Below are positions 32,003 to 41,215 of a DNA stretch of 64,000 nucleotides, in pieces. Each line of letters starts with the position of its first letter. Within the stretch, counting starts at the first letter, position 1. The position numbers and the translations under genes are program-made. The notes below the pieces were generated by a model. It worked only from the letters and a program-made list of their open reading frames with translations. It was not told the DNA's origin and searched no databases. Origin of the DNA: JBAZJN01 sp041651295 (GTDB lineage: Bacteria; Patescibacteriota; UBA1384; XYA2-FULL-43-10; CAINNR01); the NCBI GenBank assembly GCA_041651295.1, contig JBAZJN010000001.1, positions 1-64,000 of the forward strand, given 5' to 3'.

Positions 32003-32554
32003 TTATTTTTGTTTTTCTTCCAAATATTTTTCCAGTTTTCTTAATGCTGGAATCCTCATCGAAAATTCTGGGTGTTTTAAAATGTCAATTTCAGCCCAAG
32101 TTTTTTCTTGACCGTCAGGAACAAAAATATGATCAAATCCAAAACCAGCGCTACCTCTTGGTGTATTGATAATTCGACCAAGTATTTCAGCGTCAAAGAA
32201 TTCTAAATTTTCACCGTCATAATATCCAAAAACCACTTCAGCAACAGCTGTCCTGTCATCATAACCATCCAACAATTTGCACATGCCTTCATTGCCGATA
32301 GACTCCAAAAACCACTTGATTAGTGGTCCCGGAAGTTTTCCGAGGGCATTAAATACCAGTGAGACATCTTCAACAAAAACAGGTCTTTTTAATTTTTCAT
32401 ACGCCTGACGGACTTTATGTTCAGCAATAATTTTTAAATTAAGAGATTGAATCTCATCCAAATCAACTTTCTGATGATCAATTTCAATGTTCAAAAACTC
32501 CTGAATTTGTTTTGCCTTGTCAGAATTGCCAGTGATGAAAGTTAATTTACCCAT
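32003..32554 (-). CDS. rdgB: Non-canonical purine NTP pyrophosphatase (RdgB/HAM1)
   Basis: A 183-residue HAM1-family enzyme. LTFITGNSDKAKQIQEFL carries the TGNxxK nucleotide-binding motif, FVEDVSLVFNALGKLPGPLIKWFL the metal-binding acidic pair and lid, and RGSAGFGFDHIFVPDG the conserved base-recognition segment. It hydrolyses dITP, ITP and XTP to keep the nucleotide pool clean. It sits directly after ftsH (no spacing) and before murJ in one transcript. Confidence 0.92.
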   Translation of the reverse strand: MGKLTFITGNSDKAKQIQEFLNIEIDHQKVDLDEIQSLNLKIIAEHKVRQAYEKLKRPVFVEDVSLVFNALGKLPGPLIKWFLESIGNEGMCKLLDGYDDRTAVAEVVFGYYDGENLEFFDAEILGRIINTPRGSAGFGFDHIFVPDGQEKTWAEIDILKHPEFSMRIPALRKLEKYLEEKQK

Positions 32555-34384
32555 TTATTTTTCTTCTTTCAACTTTGTTTTTATTTTAACTTCTTTTGGA
32601 AAGTAAGTTAGAAATTCATCTTCAGTAATGACTTCTTTCTTTAATAAGTCACTTGATACCTTATCAAGAATCTTCTTATTTGTCTCAATTGTAGATTTAG
32701 CCAGCTGATAGGAATTGTTGATAATGGTAGAAACTTCCTTATCAATTTTTGCCGCTACTTCGTCGCTATAGTTTTTCGACTCGGATATCTCGCGGCCGAG
32801 AAATATCAACTCCTCTTTATCGCCATAGGTTTGTGGTCCGAGTTCCTTGCTCATGCCGAACTCAGTGACCATTTTCCTAGCCAATTTTGTTGCTCGTTGC
32901 AGATCATTTTGGGCACCAGTGGTGATTTCAGCAAAAACAATTTCCTCTGCGGCTCGGCCTGCCAACATGACAGCTAAGTCATCGATAAATTTTGCCCTTG
33001 ATATTAATCTTTTATCCTCTTGCGGCAAACTCCAAGTATAACCCAAGGCCATTCCTCGGGAAATTACCGAGATTTTGTGAACCGGATCGGAATTTGGCAG
33101 AATATGGGAGACAATCGCATGACCTGACTCGTGGACAGATGTGATTTGTTTTTCTTCCGTCGAAAGCACCCTGCTTCTACGTTCAGGTCCCATCATTACT
33201 TTTTCAATCGCGGCATCTAAATTATTTTGATTGACCGACTTTGAACTTTCTCTCGCAGCCAGAATTGCTGCCTCATTTGTTAGATTACGTAAATCGGCGC
33301 CGGAAAATCCTGCCGTTTGCCGGGCAATTTTGTCCAGATCAACTGCACTAGCAAGTGGTTTGTTTTTTGAATGGACTTTAAGAATATCGCGCCGCTCGTT
33401 TTTATCAGGTAAATCTATAGCGATCTGCCGGTCGAATCGGCCGGGGCGGAGTAGTGCGGCATCTAAAATATCAGGCCTGTTGGTCGCAGCCATTACAATT
33501 ACGTTCGAATCGGTGTCAAAGCCATCCATCTCAACTAAGATCTGGTTTAATGTCTGCTCGCGTTCATCATGACTACCACCAAGACCGGCTCCGCGCTGAC
33601 GACCGATAGCGTCTAGTTCATCGATAAATATAATTGCCGGAGAGTTTCTTTTGGCTTTAATAAATAGGTCACGGACACGGGAAGCACCAACACCAACAAA
33701 CATCTCAACAAATTCAGAAGCTGAAATTGTGAAAAAAGGGACATTGGCTTCTCCTGCGACCGCTTTAGCCAGAAGGGTTTTGCCGGTTCCTGGAGGGCCG
33801 ACTAACAAAACGCCATGAGGAATCTCGGCTCCGAGTTTCTTAAATTTTGCCGGCTGGCGTAAAAACTCGACGACCTCTGATAATTCCTGTTTTGGTTCCA
33901 AAAGTCCTGCGACATCATCGAAACTGACTTTTGTTTGGCCGACCAGTTTAGCACGGGATTTTCCGAAGCTCATGGCTTTTGCGTTATTCCCTTGTGCCGA
34001 TCGGAACATAAACCAAATAAAGCCGCCGATCAAGAGAATCGGCAAAATTGCTGAGGCGATCGACCACCAGGCAACACTGTTGGCAGTATTTTCAACGCTG
34101 ATTTTCACCTTATCGGAAGTAATACCATAATCGGTCAAATTTGCATCAGTTTCTTTAGTCGCAATTTCCTTGTTTCCGTCTTTAAGATTGGCAGTAATTT
34201 GATTGTCTTTGACGTCAATTGAATCAACTTTGTTCTGATTAACATCGGCGACAATTTCCGAAATGGCAACGCTTTTTATCTTTTTATTATTGTTTGTGAA
34301 GTATCCGGAAATTACCACACCAATTACTATCAAAATAATTGAATATAAGGCTATCCGACTCCAAATAGAGGGCCGCTCTTTCAT
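32555..34384 (-). CDS. ftsH: ATP-dependent zinc metalloprotease FtsH
   Basis: A 609-residue membrane protease. Two transmembrane helices (about residues 10-28 and 108-130) frame an extracytoplasmic domain; the AAA module has Walker A GPPGTGKT near residue 198, Walker B IIFIDELDAIG, the SRH region with RPGRFDRQI; the protease zinc site HESGH is near residue 420, with a further Asp in the ALGYTWSLPQEDK to AEEIVFAEITTGAQNDL region. AAAGGAG lies before the ATG. It removes misfolded membrane proteins. It follows tilS by 10 bases. Confidence 0.97.
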   Translation of the reverse strand: MKERPSIWSRIALYSIILIVIGVVISGYFTNNNKKIKSVAISEIVADVNQNKVDSIDVKDNQITANLKDGNKEIATKETDANLTDYGITSDKVKISVENTANSVAWWSIASAILPILLIGGFIWFMFRSAQGNNAKAMSFGKSRAKLVGQTKVSFDDVAGLLEPKQELSEVVEFLRQPAKFKKLGAEIPHGVLLVGPPGTGKTLLAKAVAGEANVPFFTISASEFVEMFVGVGASRVRDLFIKAKRNSPAIIFIDELDAIGRQRGAGLGGSHDEREQTLNQILVEMDGFDTDSNVIVMAATNRPDILDAALLRPGRFDRQIAIDLPDKNERRDILKVHSKNKPLASAVDLDKIARQTAGFSGADLRNLTNEAAILAARESSKSVNQNNLDAAIEKVMMGPERRSRVLSTEEKQITSVHESGHAIVSHILPNSDPVHKISVISRGMALGYTWSLPQEDKRLISRAKFIDDLAVMLAGRAAEEIVFAEITTGAQNDLQRATKLARKMVTEFGMSKELGPQTYGDKEELIFLGREISESKNYSDEVAAKIDKEVSTIINNSYQLAKSTIETNKKILDKVSSDLLKKEVITEDEFLTYFPKEVKIKTKLKEEK

Positions 34385-34394
34385 AAAACTCCTT

Positions 34395-35531
34395 TTACCC
34401 TGTTAAATCCTGCCCTGCAGACCGGTTGGAAACCGATTTAACAGGGCGAGGTTTAGATACTATGATTTTACCATCTCTAAGCTCAATTTTCAACCTGGAA
34501 CCTAGGATTTTTTCTTTTTTACCGATATTTTTGTTAATCAGCGCGACAACTTCCGACACTTGTGTTTCTGTTAAATCTTTATCTACACCATAATCCGATG
34601 CAATTTTACGGACAATCTCTTTCTGAATGGCAGGGGAGAGAGTAGTGAATTTTTTTTGTTCAATTATTATTTTTTTGTTTTCTTTACAAGCCAGCTTTGT
34701 ATAGATTTCCAGAGAATACTGGCCAATAAAATCATCAATTTCAGCCGAGGTAGCGGACAGACGGGCAAAAGCTGAAGTGCAGACCGGATTAATTTTCGTA
34801 ATTTCGGCAAAAATATTATGTCGTATAATGTTCCTAGTATATACTAACCTCCTATTAGAACTGTCAGTCCTGTAAGAAATTTTCTTCTCTTTCAGGTAGG
34901 AGAGAAGCTGATTTTTTTCCGCAAACAGTAGGGGACGAACAATATGGCCTCTTTTGGGACGGAGCGAATATAGTCCCCTAATTCCGGTACCGCGAATAAT
35001 GTTTAAGAGCATGGTTTCAGCCAGATCATCTATATTGTGCGCGACAGCGATAATCTTTGCCCTCTCCTCTACCCTAACTTTTTCAAGAAATTCATATCTT
35101 CTATCTCTCGCCTGTTCTTCGTTTTTGATTCGGCTGTTCGCTTTTGCCGAAACAAATTTTAAATTTAATTTTTCTGCATTTTTTTTGACAAACTTTTCAT
35201 CTGAGTCGGCTTCCCTGCCCCGGATACCGTGATTAAAATGAGCCACAATAATTTCCAAGCCTGACTCCCCGGCTAAACGCTCCAGCAAATATAGCAACGA
35301 AATTGAATCCTGTCCGCCGGAACACGCTAAGACCACTTTATCCCCTGCCCCAATTAGATCGTTTTCCGCGATGTATTTCTTAAACCGGAAATATAGATCC
35401 CGTTGGCTCAGCCGCGGCTCTCTTTTCCGCATTGTACGGCCTTCGGCCGAACTATTGGATCGCTTCACCCGCGACTTGAAACCGTGGTTTTCGCTTTCTT
35501 GTAATAAATTTTTCTGGGAGAGTTTAGACAT
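34395..35531 (-). CDS. tilS: tRNA(Ile)-lysidine synthase TilS
   Basis: A 378-residue PP-loop ATPase. ACSGGQDSISLLYLL (SGGxDS at residues 71-76), VAHFNHGIRGREADSDE and AVAHNIDDLAETMLLNIIRGTGIRGLYSL are the TilS signatures. It converts C34 of tRNA-Ile2(CAU) to lysidine so it reads AUA. The first 40 residues are a basic extension not needed by the family; AGGA before 35531 supports that start, with Met34 as an alternative. Its 3' end is formed by a three-hairpin repeat element. A candidate substrate tRNA with an intron lies at 41869. Confidence 0.93.
   Translation of the reverse strand: MSKLSQKNLLQESENHGFKSRVKRSNSSAEGRTMRKREPRLSQRDLYFRFKKYIAENDLIGAGDKVVLACSGGQDSISLLYLLERLAGESGLEIIVAHFNHGIRGREADSDEKFVKKNAEKLNLKFVSAKANSRIKNEEQARDRRYEFLEKVRVEERAKIIAVAHNIDDLAETMLLNIIRGTGIRGLYSLRPKRGHIVRPLLFAEKNQLLSYLKEKKISYRTDSSNRRLVYTRNIIRHNIFAEITKINPVCTSAFARLSATSAEIDDFIGQYSLEIYTKLACKENKKIIIEQKKFTTLSPAIQKEIVRKIASDYGVDKDLTETQVSEVVALINKNIGKKEKILGSRLKIELRDGKIIVSKPRPVKSVSNRSAGQDLTG
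34398..34446. repeat. Three-hairpin repeat element, copy 1 (in tilS 3' end)
   Basis: Outer stem CCCTGTTAAATC (34398-34409) pairs perfectly with GATTTAACAGGG (34435-34446). Inside are two perfect hairpins, CTGCCCTGCAG and CGGTTGGAAACCG, so the RNA or single strand would form a three-way junction. The element overlaps the last codons of tilS. Copy 2 is at 48432-48481. Confidence 0.8.
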
Positions 35532-35597
35532 TTTTATTCCTAAGTTGAAATTCTAACACAAAAATACATTAAATCAATGCCAAACACACTCATTCGA

Positions 35598-35626
35598 TTG
35601 ACCGAGAGAGAATTTTTTGCTATTAT
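35598..35626 (+). promoter_or_regulatory. tRNA operon promoter
   Basis: TTGACC at 35598-35603, a 17-bp spacer and TATTAT at 35621-35626, preceded by TG at 35618-35619. The initiator tRNA starts 6 bases after the -10 box. Confidence 0.75.
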
Positions 35627-35631
35627 TCTAA

Positions 35632-35708
35632 TGCGGGATGGAGCAGCCCGGTAGCTCGCGAGGCCCATAACCTCGAGGTCGTTGGTTCAAATCCAACTCC
35701 CGCAACCA
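35632..35708 (+). tRNA. tRNA-fMet (CAT), initiator
   Basis: A 77-nt tRNA with encoded CCA and anticodon CAT at 35666-35668. Initiator marks: the 3' end CCCGCAACCA with A72, the D-arm GAGCAGCCCGGTAGCTC as in E. coli tRNA-fMet, and a GC-rich lower anticodon stem (CGAGG/CCTCG; the usual three G:C pairs are reduced to two plus an A:T). Two oddities: the first base is T facing A72, and position 33 is C instead of the near-universal T (loop CCCATAA). Confidence 0.9.
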
Positions 35709-35732
35709 AGATTTCTTATAATAAATTTACGG

Positions 35733-35809
35733 GGCAGGGTAGCTCAGTTGGTTAGAGCACAGGACTCATAAGCCTGGGGTCGAGAGTTCAAATCTCTCCC
35801 CTGCTACCA
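35733..35809 (+). tRNA. tRNA-Met (CAT), elongator type
   Basis: A 77-nt tRNA with acceptor GGCAGGG facing CCCTGCT, D-arm TAGCTCAGTTGGTTAGAGC, anticodon CAT at 35767-35769 (loop CTCATAA), T-arm GAGAGTTCAAATCTCTC and encoded CCA. The G1:T72 pair is a wobble and the base pair closing the anticodon loop (A31, G39) is a mismatch. The anticodon alone does not separate Met from Ile2; because the tRNA at 41869 matches Ile2 better, this one is called elongator Met. Confidence 0.8.
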
Positions 35810-35818
35810 AAAAACATA

Positions 35819-35837
35819 GGGCCGAATGGGTCTTTTT
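35819..35837 (+). terminator. Probable terminator of tRNA operon
   Basis: A short GGCC/GGTC hairpin with a GAATG loop is followed by seven T, ten bases after the second tRNA. The stem is weak. Confidence 0.4.
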
Positions 35838-35857
35838 TTAGTTCAATCTTATCTATC

Positions 35858-36259
35858 TTATCTATTTCCAAAAAAATACATGCTCCAATAAACATAGTTT
35901 GGCCGTGATATTTGAAGCGGCGACGCATCAGCTTTTAGCTCTTCGGTTTTCACTTTGTCGTATGATACCGCAACAGCAGTTTCTCCCGGCAAAACATAAC
36001 GGAGTTTGGCCCTGGCAACTTTTTCTTTATAAGTGTTGGTTTTATAATAGGCAATATTATATTGCAGCTGTGAGATTTCGTCTTTTAAACTGTTAATTTC
36101 TTCTTCGTTAGCCGCCAAACCTTTATTCTCCTGATAGTTATCGTAGACGACTTTGCCGACTATAAAAAAAGCGTAGAGGATGAAGCAAATGATGATAAAA
36201 CGCCAAAATCCCTCCGGCAAATTCCGCTTTATTTTAGTTTGCGAATTACTGTCTGCCAT
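35858..36259 (-). CDS. DivIC/FtsB-like septum formation initiator
   Basis: A 133-residue bitopic membrane protein: cytoplasmic N-terminus of about 18 residues, one transmembrane helix (about 19-38), then a coiled coil (about 45-75, KGLAANEEEINSLKDEISQL) and the YKTNTYKEKVARAKLRYVLPGE block typical of the DivIC/FtsB family. It would join the divisome with FtsL/DivIB-like partners. The promoter TGATATACT (minus strand, 36275-36267) ends 7 bases before the ATG, so the mRNA is likely leaderless. Confidence 0.85.
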   Translation of the reverse strand: MADSNSQTKIKRNLPEGFWRFIIICFILYAFFIVGKVVYDNYQENKGLAANEEEINSLKDEISQLQYNIAYYKTNTYKEKVARAKLRYVLPGETAVAVSYDKVKTEELKADASPLQISRPNYVYWSMYFFGNR

Positions 36260-36266
36260 TTCCTAA

Positions 36267-36275
36267 AGTATATCA
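36267..36275 (-). promoter_or_regulatory. Extended -10 promoter of DivIC-like gene
   Basis: On the minus strand TG-A-TATACT occupies 36275-36267, then TTAGGAA and the ATG at 36259. The TTAGGAA could also serve as a weak ribosome site, but the expected transcript start is at the ATG. Confidence 0.6.
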
Positions 36276-36278
36276 CAA

Positions 36279-36314
36279 AGAAAAAATCCCCTGCGTTTGC
36301 AAGGGATTTTTTCT
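36279..36314 (-). terminator. Intrinsic terminator of giant surface protein gene
   Basis: AAAAAATCCC at 36281-36290 pairs with GGGATTTTTT at 36303-36312 around an inner TGC/GCA stem and GTTT loop. Symmetrical A/T runs make it work on either strand; it follows the minus-strand gene ending at 36330 and lies just ahead of the DivIC-like promoter. Confidence 0.85.
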
Positions 36315-36329
36315 TAAGTGCTGTCTAAA

Positions 36330-39300
36330 TTACCAGCGGTTCTTTTTATTGGTCGGGGCTTTCTTCGCTTTACTTCCTGTCTTTGCCGGTTTTCGGCTCT
36401 TCTTGATTACTTCACTCGATACAATTTCTTCTTCGTCATCTTTACCAAACCAGTAAAAATATCCGCCTGTTGCCGCTCCGGCAAGAATAATCAGGATGAA
36501 TAGAATGATCCAAGGCGTCCAGTTTATATCTTCAGAATCACCACTATCCTCGGTTTCCGTGCCTTTGATTTCTCCCTGCTCCGTTGGAACCGGTGTAACA
36601 GTTTCTGCCGGTTCTTGAACAATATTTTGCGGCGTAGCCGGCTGAATAGCTACAGGTTCTGTAGCTGTAACGGTTTTAACAATTTTAGCTGATTGAGTCG
36701 TAAAACTATACTCAGAACCGGTTGCTTCAGGAGAACCATGAGACACGGTTCTGAAATAATAGGTTGTTCCTGGAATCAATTCAGTGATTGCAACTGTGTG
36801 TGAAGTAACTAGACCAGGATATGTATCCGTCGAAAATGCGTAACCATAATTTGGAGCTATGTCTTTTGTCGAATGTGAAACCGTATCATAAACGACTCGA
36901 GAGGTTGACGCTTGATTTGTCGTCCAGGTAATTGTCACGGAGGTTTCGCCAACGGCGGAAGAAGTTTCACCGCTAATTACTGGGGCAATACGATAAACAA
37001 ATTCTTGAACTCCACTATCATTTCCAGCTAAATCGTAAGCTATCGCTTTGATAGTTGTGTCAACCACAACTGAAATTGGTGTTGAATATAAAGTACCATT
37101 TGTTTTACTCGGATCAGTATTGTCAGTAGTAAAGTAAATAACATCAGGATTAACATCATCACTTGTTAGTATAACCAGCTTTGCATCTTGATAATCATCT
37201 GCTTTCGGAGTAGCAGAAAGGATCGGTTTAGTATTATCAATTGCGTATGTGGTCTTGCCGGTTGCGGCAACATTTGGATTTCCCGCTCTATCAGTTGCCG
37301 TAATAGTTACAGCTTCGTCGTGATTGTGACCAGCCGGAACATTCCATTGGTAAGTCCAGACTAGATTGGATGTTTTTGTCATCGCTGTTGCAACAACAGC
37401 ATCTCCGATAGCAATAGTCGGGGGAGTTGTTTCGTCAATCTGATCTGCTTCAGTAAAGGTTGCCGTAATATCCACTGTATCAGCATCGCGAACGATATTG
37501 TCGGGATGATTATCCGAAAGGACGACTGTTGGATCTGTGTTATCAATAACAATTGAGGTATAAGTCGTTAATGTTCGGCTGTTACCAGCGTTATCAACTA
37601 CATACGCTCTTAACTCATAGTCTCCGTCAGCAACTGAGGTAGTATCCCACGAATATTCGTATGGCGCAGAATTATCAGTTGGCAAAAGATTTGTCCAACT
37701 GCCACCAGAAATACGATAAGAAAATCGAACATAATTTACTCCAGATGGCGTAGTTGGTGGAGTCGGATCATCAGCGGTGGCTGACAAAGTAATTGTACCT
37801 TTTGCAATTGATCCGGTCGCTGGAGCTGCAATAGAGACTGTTGGCAATGTCGAATCAATTGTGAAGAGTGAACTCGTTACTTGAGTAGTGTTATTAGCCT
37901 GATCAGTAGCTATTAAGCGAACTTCGGCGGCATTAGCATTTGTTCCAACTGGGACATTCCAAACATAATAACCATCATTCTCAGTTGCGGAAGTTATAGA
38001 ATTCCAGCCACCTCCGTCGATTTGATATTCAAGCGCGATTGGTTGGCTGCCAAAATTTATATCGGAAGCAGACCAAGTGATTGTCCGATTTCCCGCTCTC
38101 CATAATGTTGAGGATACTGGAGCAGTAATCGAAGCTGTTGGATTAACATTGTCCCAAATAAAGGTGCCTGTGCTAGTCGATTCGACATGACCGACATTAT
38201 CAGTCGCTCGAGCCGCTAGCGTATAAACACCATTTTTGGATCCCATTTGGGCTTTGTCGAGCACATAAGACCACGCCGTTGTACCTGAAGCAGTAACGCT
38301 GGAAGTAGTTGCCGTCCAGCCTGCACCATTCCAATAATCGCCAAACGGGTTGATAATTGTTACATCAACGCTAGCGATACCGGCCGGAGAATCATCCGCA
38401 GTTCCAGAAATTACACCATTTACCGGAGACAGATCCCAGGTATTCGGTCCATAAACTTGCCCTTGTAAATCTGAGCTGATGGTTGATGTTGGATCTGAAT
38501 TATCGATAGTAAACACGGCGTCTGATGTGTCTTCGCTAGAATTTCCAGCGGCATCAAAAGCAATAATTTTTACTATTACTTGATCGCTATTAACATCCGG
38601 AACTGTCCAGTCATAGCTCCCATCGTTTACTTCACCAACTTCGACAAGTGAGTAACTGGAGCCATTGTTTGTTGAATAGTAAAGATCAATCGGATTAGCT
38701 AATAGATGACTATCAGTAGCTGGAGTCCAAGTAATTACGGTGCTGCTACCAGCGGCAAATTGCTCTCCACCGTTTGGAAAATTCAAACTCACAACAGGAG
38801 AGGTTGAATCCTCGGTAATCATTGGCACCACTGCAACAGGACTTTCATTGCCGGCAGAATCAGTTGATGTCACCAAGAAGAAGTTATCGGCATCTTGTGT
38901 TAGTGGAGTAGAAATTGAATAGGATCCGCCAGTCGCAGTTCCAGTAGCAACAACTGTGCCATCAGACTTATCGCCATCGTTATTCGGATCACTATAAATA
39001 CTAATTGCAGTATCTGCTTCGGCATTACCAGAAATATTCCTTGCCCCAGAGTTAAGAATAATAGCAAGGCCCGGAACAATGACACTGGGGGCAGCTGGTG
39101 TATTGGCATCAATATTTAATCCGCTGCCAGAGGTAGAGATAACATTGGATAAATTCCCAGCTCGATCAGTTAATTGAATGCTCAATGCTTCAGCGTTGAG
39201 TAAATCAGAATCTCCCTCGCCAACTGTATATGAGGCTTCGTACCGAGTATCAACGGCATCATAAACGAAAGACAGCCCATAAGAATTTATTGAACCGGTA

Positions 39301-40847
39301 ACAGTTGATAGATTTTGGTCAAAAAGAGCATCATCAGTATTGACGTAAACCGTTACAACCGCACCAACACCAACTGTAGCCCCGGTTGGAATCAGCCCGG
39401 CAGAGGTTAATACCGGAGCATAATCATCAAAAACACTGACGAAATCGCTAATAACAGAATTCGCAAAAACATCGATGCTATTTCCAGCCGCGTCCAAGAC
39501 ATTTCCAGCAGAGCTAACTGTCACAGAAAACACTCCACCCATATCTAAGTTGCCAGATTGATCGGTAATGCCTAGCTCAACAACTGAATCATTTTCAGCA
39601 TTTGAAACCCCCGATACTGTAATAGATCGCTGATCAGCCAAAGTTGACAAGTTACCGTCACTATCATAAAGAACCGTATAATCAATAGCAGTTCCTGCAG
39701 TTGGAATGTTTTCAGAAAATCCGACCGACAATATGTCATCGCGATCATTTTGCCCCTGCGTGTAAACTAAACCGATTACATCGGGACCAACCTGAGGCTT
39801 TACACCATCAACAGCAGTAATCTGGCTATTAGTATTAATGGTATTGCCAACTAAATCATCAAGACTTGATGCTGTAATTGTTGGAGTTGCGCCTGAAGGT
39901 AAAGCGGAAGTCGTATCTAAAATTACTTTAGTTGGGGTATCAACTGTTACACCTGTCACCAGTCGGACAGGATTATCAATAGAAAAATCAGATGAATCAA
40001 CTGTGGTTGCGTCTATAGACTCGCTAAAATTTACTACGACTCGAGTAACTGAAGCTGTATAAGACGAAACTAGAGTCGGGCGGATTGTATCAAAATCCAA
40101 GGCGTTTGTTATTACACTTCCAGATTGAGTGTTGCCGGCATTATCAGTTGCTGTTACCGCAAAATATGAGTTACCATTCAAAACCCCTTCTAGAAGCGGG
40201 CTTGAGGTATTACCAGCCAGTAGTGCAGTATCAGCCGGGTTGCCGGTAGCCGCAGATATATTAATTGTATAGGTGGTGCTATCGCCTGTTATATCTACTA
40301 GTGTGCCTGCGCTAAAAGCAATTTGATCACCGATTCCAGCAACTGACGATGGAGTGGAATGATTCTCTACAATTGATATATCACCGTTACCAGTAATAAT
40401 CGGGCTAATGCCGTCAACCAAATGATCTTCATTATCAGTTACAGTTGACGGACCATCGCCATTTGTTGCGGTGACTATTATATCGGCATCAGTAACGTCA
40501 ACAGAGCCATCGATAATACCGGTGCCGGCTTGCCAGATATGACTGCCAGGGGCAGTCTCGGCACCAACTTCGACTCCGCGACCGAATTCTGAGAAGTCGA
40601 AAGAAACAGTTAATGCATAATCAGACGGCAAACTTCCAGTATCATCAAACCACGCCGTCACAACATCACCGATTTTGAATGTACCACCAGAACCGGTACC
40701 ATTGGCCAAAACACCGATGTTTGCCATAGTTAAACATGGTGCTGCTGCTTGAACCATAGTTGGAGCCCAGACCTTTATCAACCAGGATGGTGTCAACATG
40801 CCAAAAGCTAACACTACAACCAGAAATTTGTATAAAAATTTCTTCAT
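36330..40847 (-). CDS. Giant Ig/fibronectin-like surface protein with C-terminal anchor
   Basis: A 1505-residue secreted protein. Signal peptide at residues 1-35 (MKKFLYKFLVVVLAFGMLTP, cleavage near VQAAA). The body is a chain of beta-sandwich repeats with recurring phrases such as AxDxAGNxS, VTWTxATD and TIDNTDPT (Big/Ig-like), then a chitobiase-like module (VIYFTTDNTDPSKTNGTLYS) and a fibronectin-like domain (VTITWTTNQASTSRVVYD). A Pro/Thr/Glu linker leads to a transmembrane helix near 1446-1466 and a very basic tail (KKSRKPAKTGSKAKK). Start at ATG 40847 is preceded by AAGGAGAAGGA; the longer frame is rejected. Likely adhesion or cell-cell contact. Confidence 0.85.
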   Translation of the reverse strand: MKKFLYKFLVVVLAFGMLTPSWLIKVWAPTMVQAAAPCLTMANIGVLANGTGSGGTFKIGDVVTAWFDDTGSLPSDYALTVSFDFSEFGRGVEVGAETAPGSHIWQAGTGIIDGSVDVTDADIIVTATNGDGPSTVTDNEDHLVDGISPIITGNGDISIVENHSTPSSVAGIGDQIAFSAGTLVDITGDSTTYTINISAATGNPADTALLAGNTSSPLLEGVLNGNSYFAVTATDNAGNTQSGSVITNALDFDTIRPTLVSSYTASVTRVVVNFSESIDATTVDSSDFSIDNPVRLVTGVTVDTPTKVILDTTSALPSGATPTITASSLDDLVGNTINTNSQITAVDGVKPQVGPDVIGLVYTQGQNDRDDILSVGFSENIPTAGTAIDYTVLYDSDGNLSTLADQRSITVSGVSNAENDSVVELGITDQSGNLDMGGVFSVTVSSAGNVLDAAGNSIDVFANSVISDFVSVFDDYAPVLTSAGLIPTGATVGVGAVVTVYVNTDDALFDQNLSTVTGSINSYGLSFVYDAVDTRYEASYTVGEGDSDLLNAEALSIQLTDRAGNLSNVISTSGSGLNIDANTPAAPSVIVPGLAIILNSGARNISGNAEADTAISIYSDPNNDGDKSDGTVVATGTATGGSYSISTPLTQDADNFFLVTSTDSAGNESPVAVVPMITEDSTSPVVSLNFPNGGEQFAAGSSTVITWTPATDSHLLANPIDLYYSTNNGSSYSLVEVGEVNDGSYDWTVPDVNSDQVIVKIIAFDAAGNSSEDTSDAVFTIDNSDPTSTISSDLQGQVYGPNTWDLSPVNGVISGTADDSPAGIASVDVTIINPFGDYWNGAGWTATTSSVTASGTTAWSYVLDKAQMGSKNGVYTLAARATDNVGHVESTSTGTFIWDNVNPTASITAPVSSTLWRAGNRTITWSASDINFGSQPIALEYQIDGGGWNSITSATENDGYYVWNVPVGTNANAAEVRLIATDQANNTTQVTSSLFTIDSTLPTVSIAAPATGSIAKGTITLSATADDPTPPTTPSGVNYVRFSYRISGGSWTNLLPTDNSAPYEYSWDTTSVADGDYELRAYVVDNAGNSRTLTTYTSIVIDNTDPTVVLSDNHPDNIVRDADTVDITATFTEADQIDETTPPTIAIGDAVVATAMTKTSNLVWTYQWNVPAGHNHDEAVTITATDRAGNPNVAATGKTTYAIDNTKPILSATPKADDYQDAKLVILTSDDVNPDVIYFTTDNTDPSKTNGTLYSTPISVVVDTTIKAIAYDLAGNDSGVQEFVYRIAPVISGETSSAVGETSVTITWTTNQASTSRVVYDTVSHSTKDIAPNYGYAFSTDTYPGLVTSHTVAITELIPGTTYYFRTVSHGSPEATGSEYSFTTQSAKIVKTVTATEPVAIQPATPQNIVQEPAETVTPVPTEQGEIKGTETEDSGDSEDINWTPWIILFILIILAGAATGGYFYWFGKDDEEEIVSSEVIKKSRKPAKTGSKAKKAPTNKKNRW

Positions 40848-41123
40848 TTCCTTCTCCTTAATTAAACATGTAAAAATCAATTTCTTGCTCAGAAACCTAA
40901 TAAAAATTAAATTGTTAACCTGCCAAAGATCGACGTTAAAGAACATTCGTCATATCTTTTGAAAACGGCAAATCTCCCTCCGCCCTCTCTTGGCAAATCC
41001 TGAAATTGTCCTGTGGTATTCACCTTCATGCTTCCCATAGCGCACGGTTTGTGGAGTATGAAATAGTATTACTAATTCATACTTTTCGCCCGCCATAGGT
41101 ACTAGCGCATCCACGCCAGAAAA
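40848..41123 (-). promoter_or_regulatory. Long structured leader upstream of giant surface gene
   Basis: About 270 bases without a gene. At 41055-41083 is a 29-base near-perfect palindrome (arms AGTATGAA and TTCATACT, inner TAGTA/TACTA). Read on the minus strand the next 130 bases are G-rich and contain GATTTGCC twice, a GAGAGGGCGGAGGGAG purine run and GGTGAATACC, which can fold locally. This resembles a structured 5' leader or riboswitch, but I could not match it to a known class. Confidence 0.4.
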
Positions 41124-41150
41124 TTAGCAACTCGCTTGTTTTCTGTCAAC

Positions 41151-41175
41151 AAAAAAACCGGCCATTACTTGCCGG
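41151..41175 (-). terminator. Intrinsic terminator of CAP gene
   Basis: On the minus strand the stem CCGGC/GCCGG (41171-41175 with 41158-41162) is followed by seven T (41157-41151), about 40 bases after the CAP-domain stop. Confidence 0.85.
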
Positions 41176-41215
41176 ACACTAAAAACAACAGGTCTGATGT
41201 GAACAAATTTGTTAT

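Noticed and set aside
40970..41123. Cobalamin or cyclic-di-AMP riboswitch before the giant surface gene
   Set aside because: Fragments such as GGTGAATACC and GGGAGATTTGCC resemble parts of known classes, but the full conserved core of neither is present.
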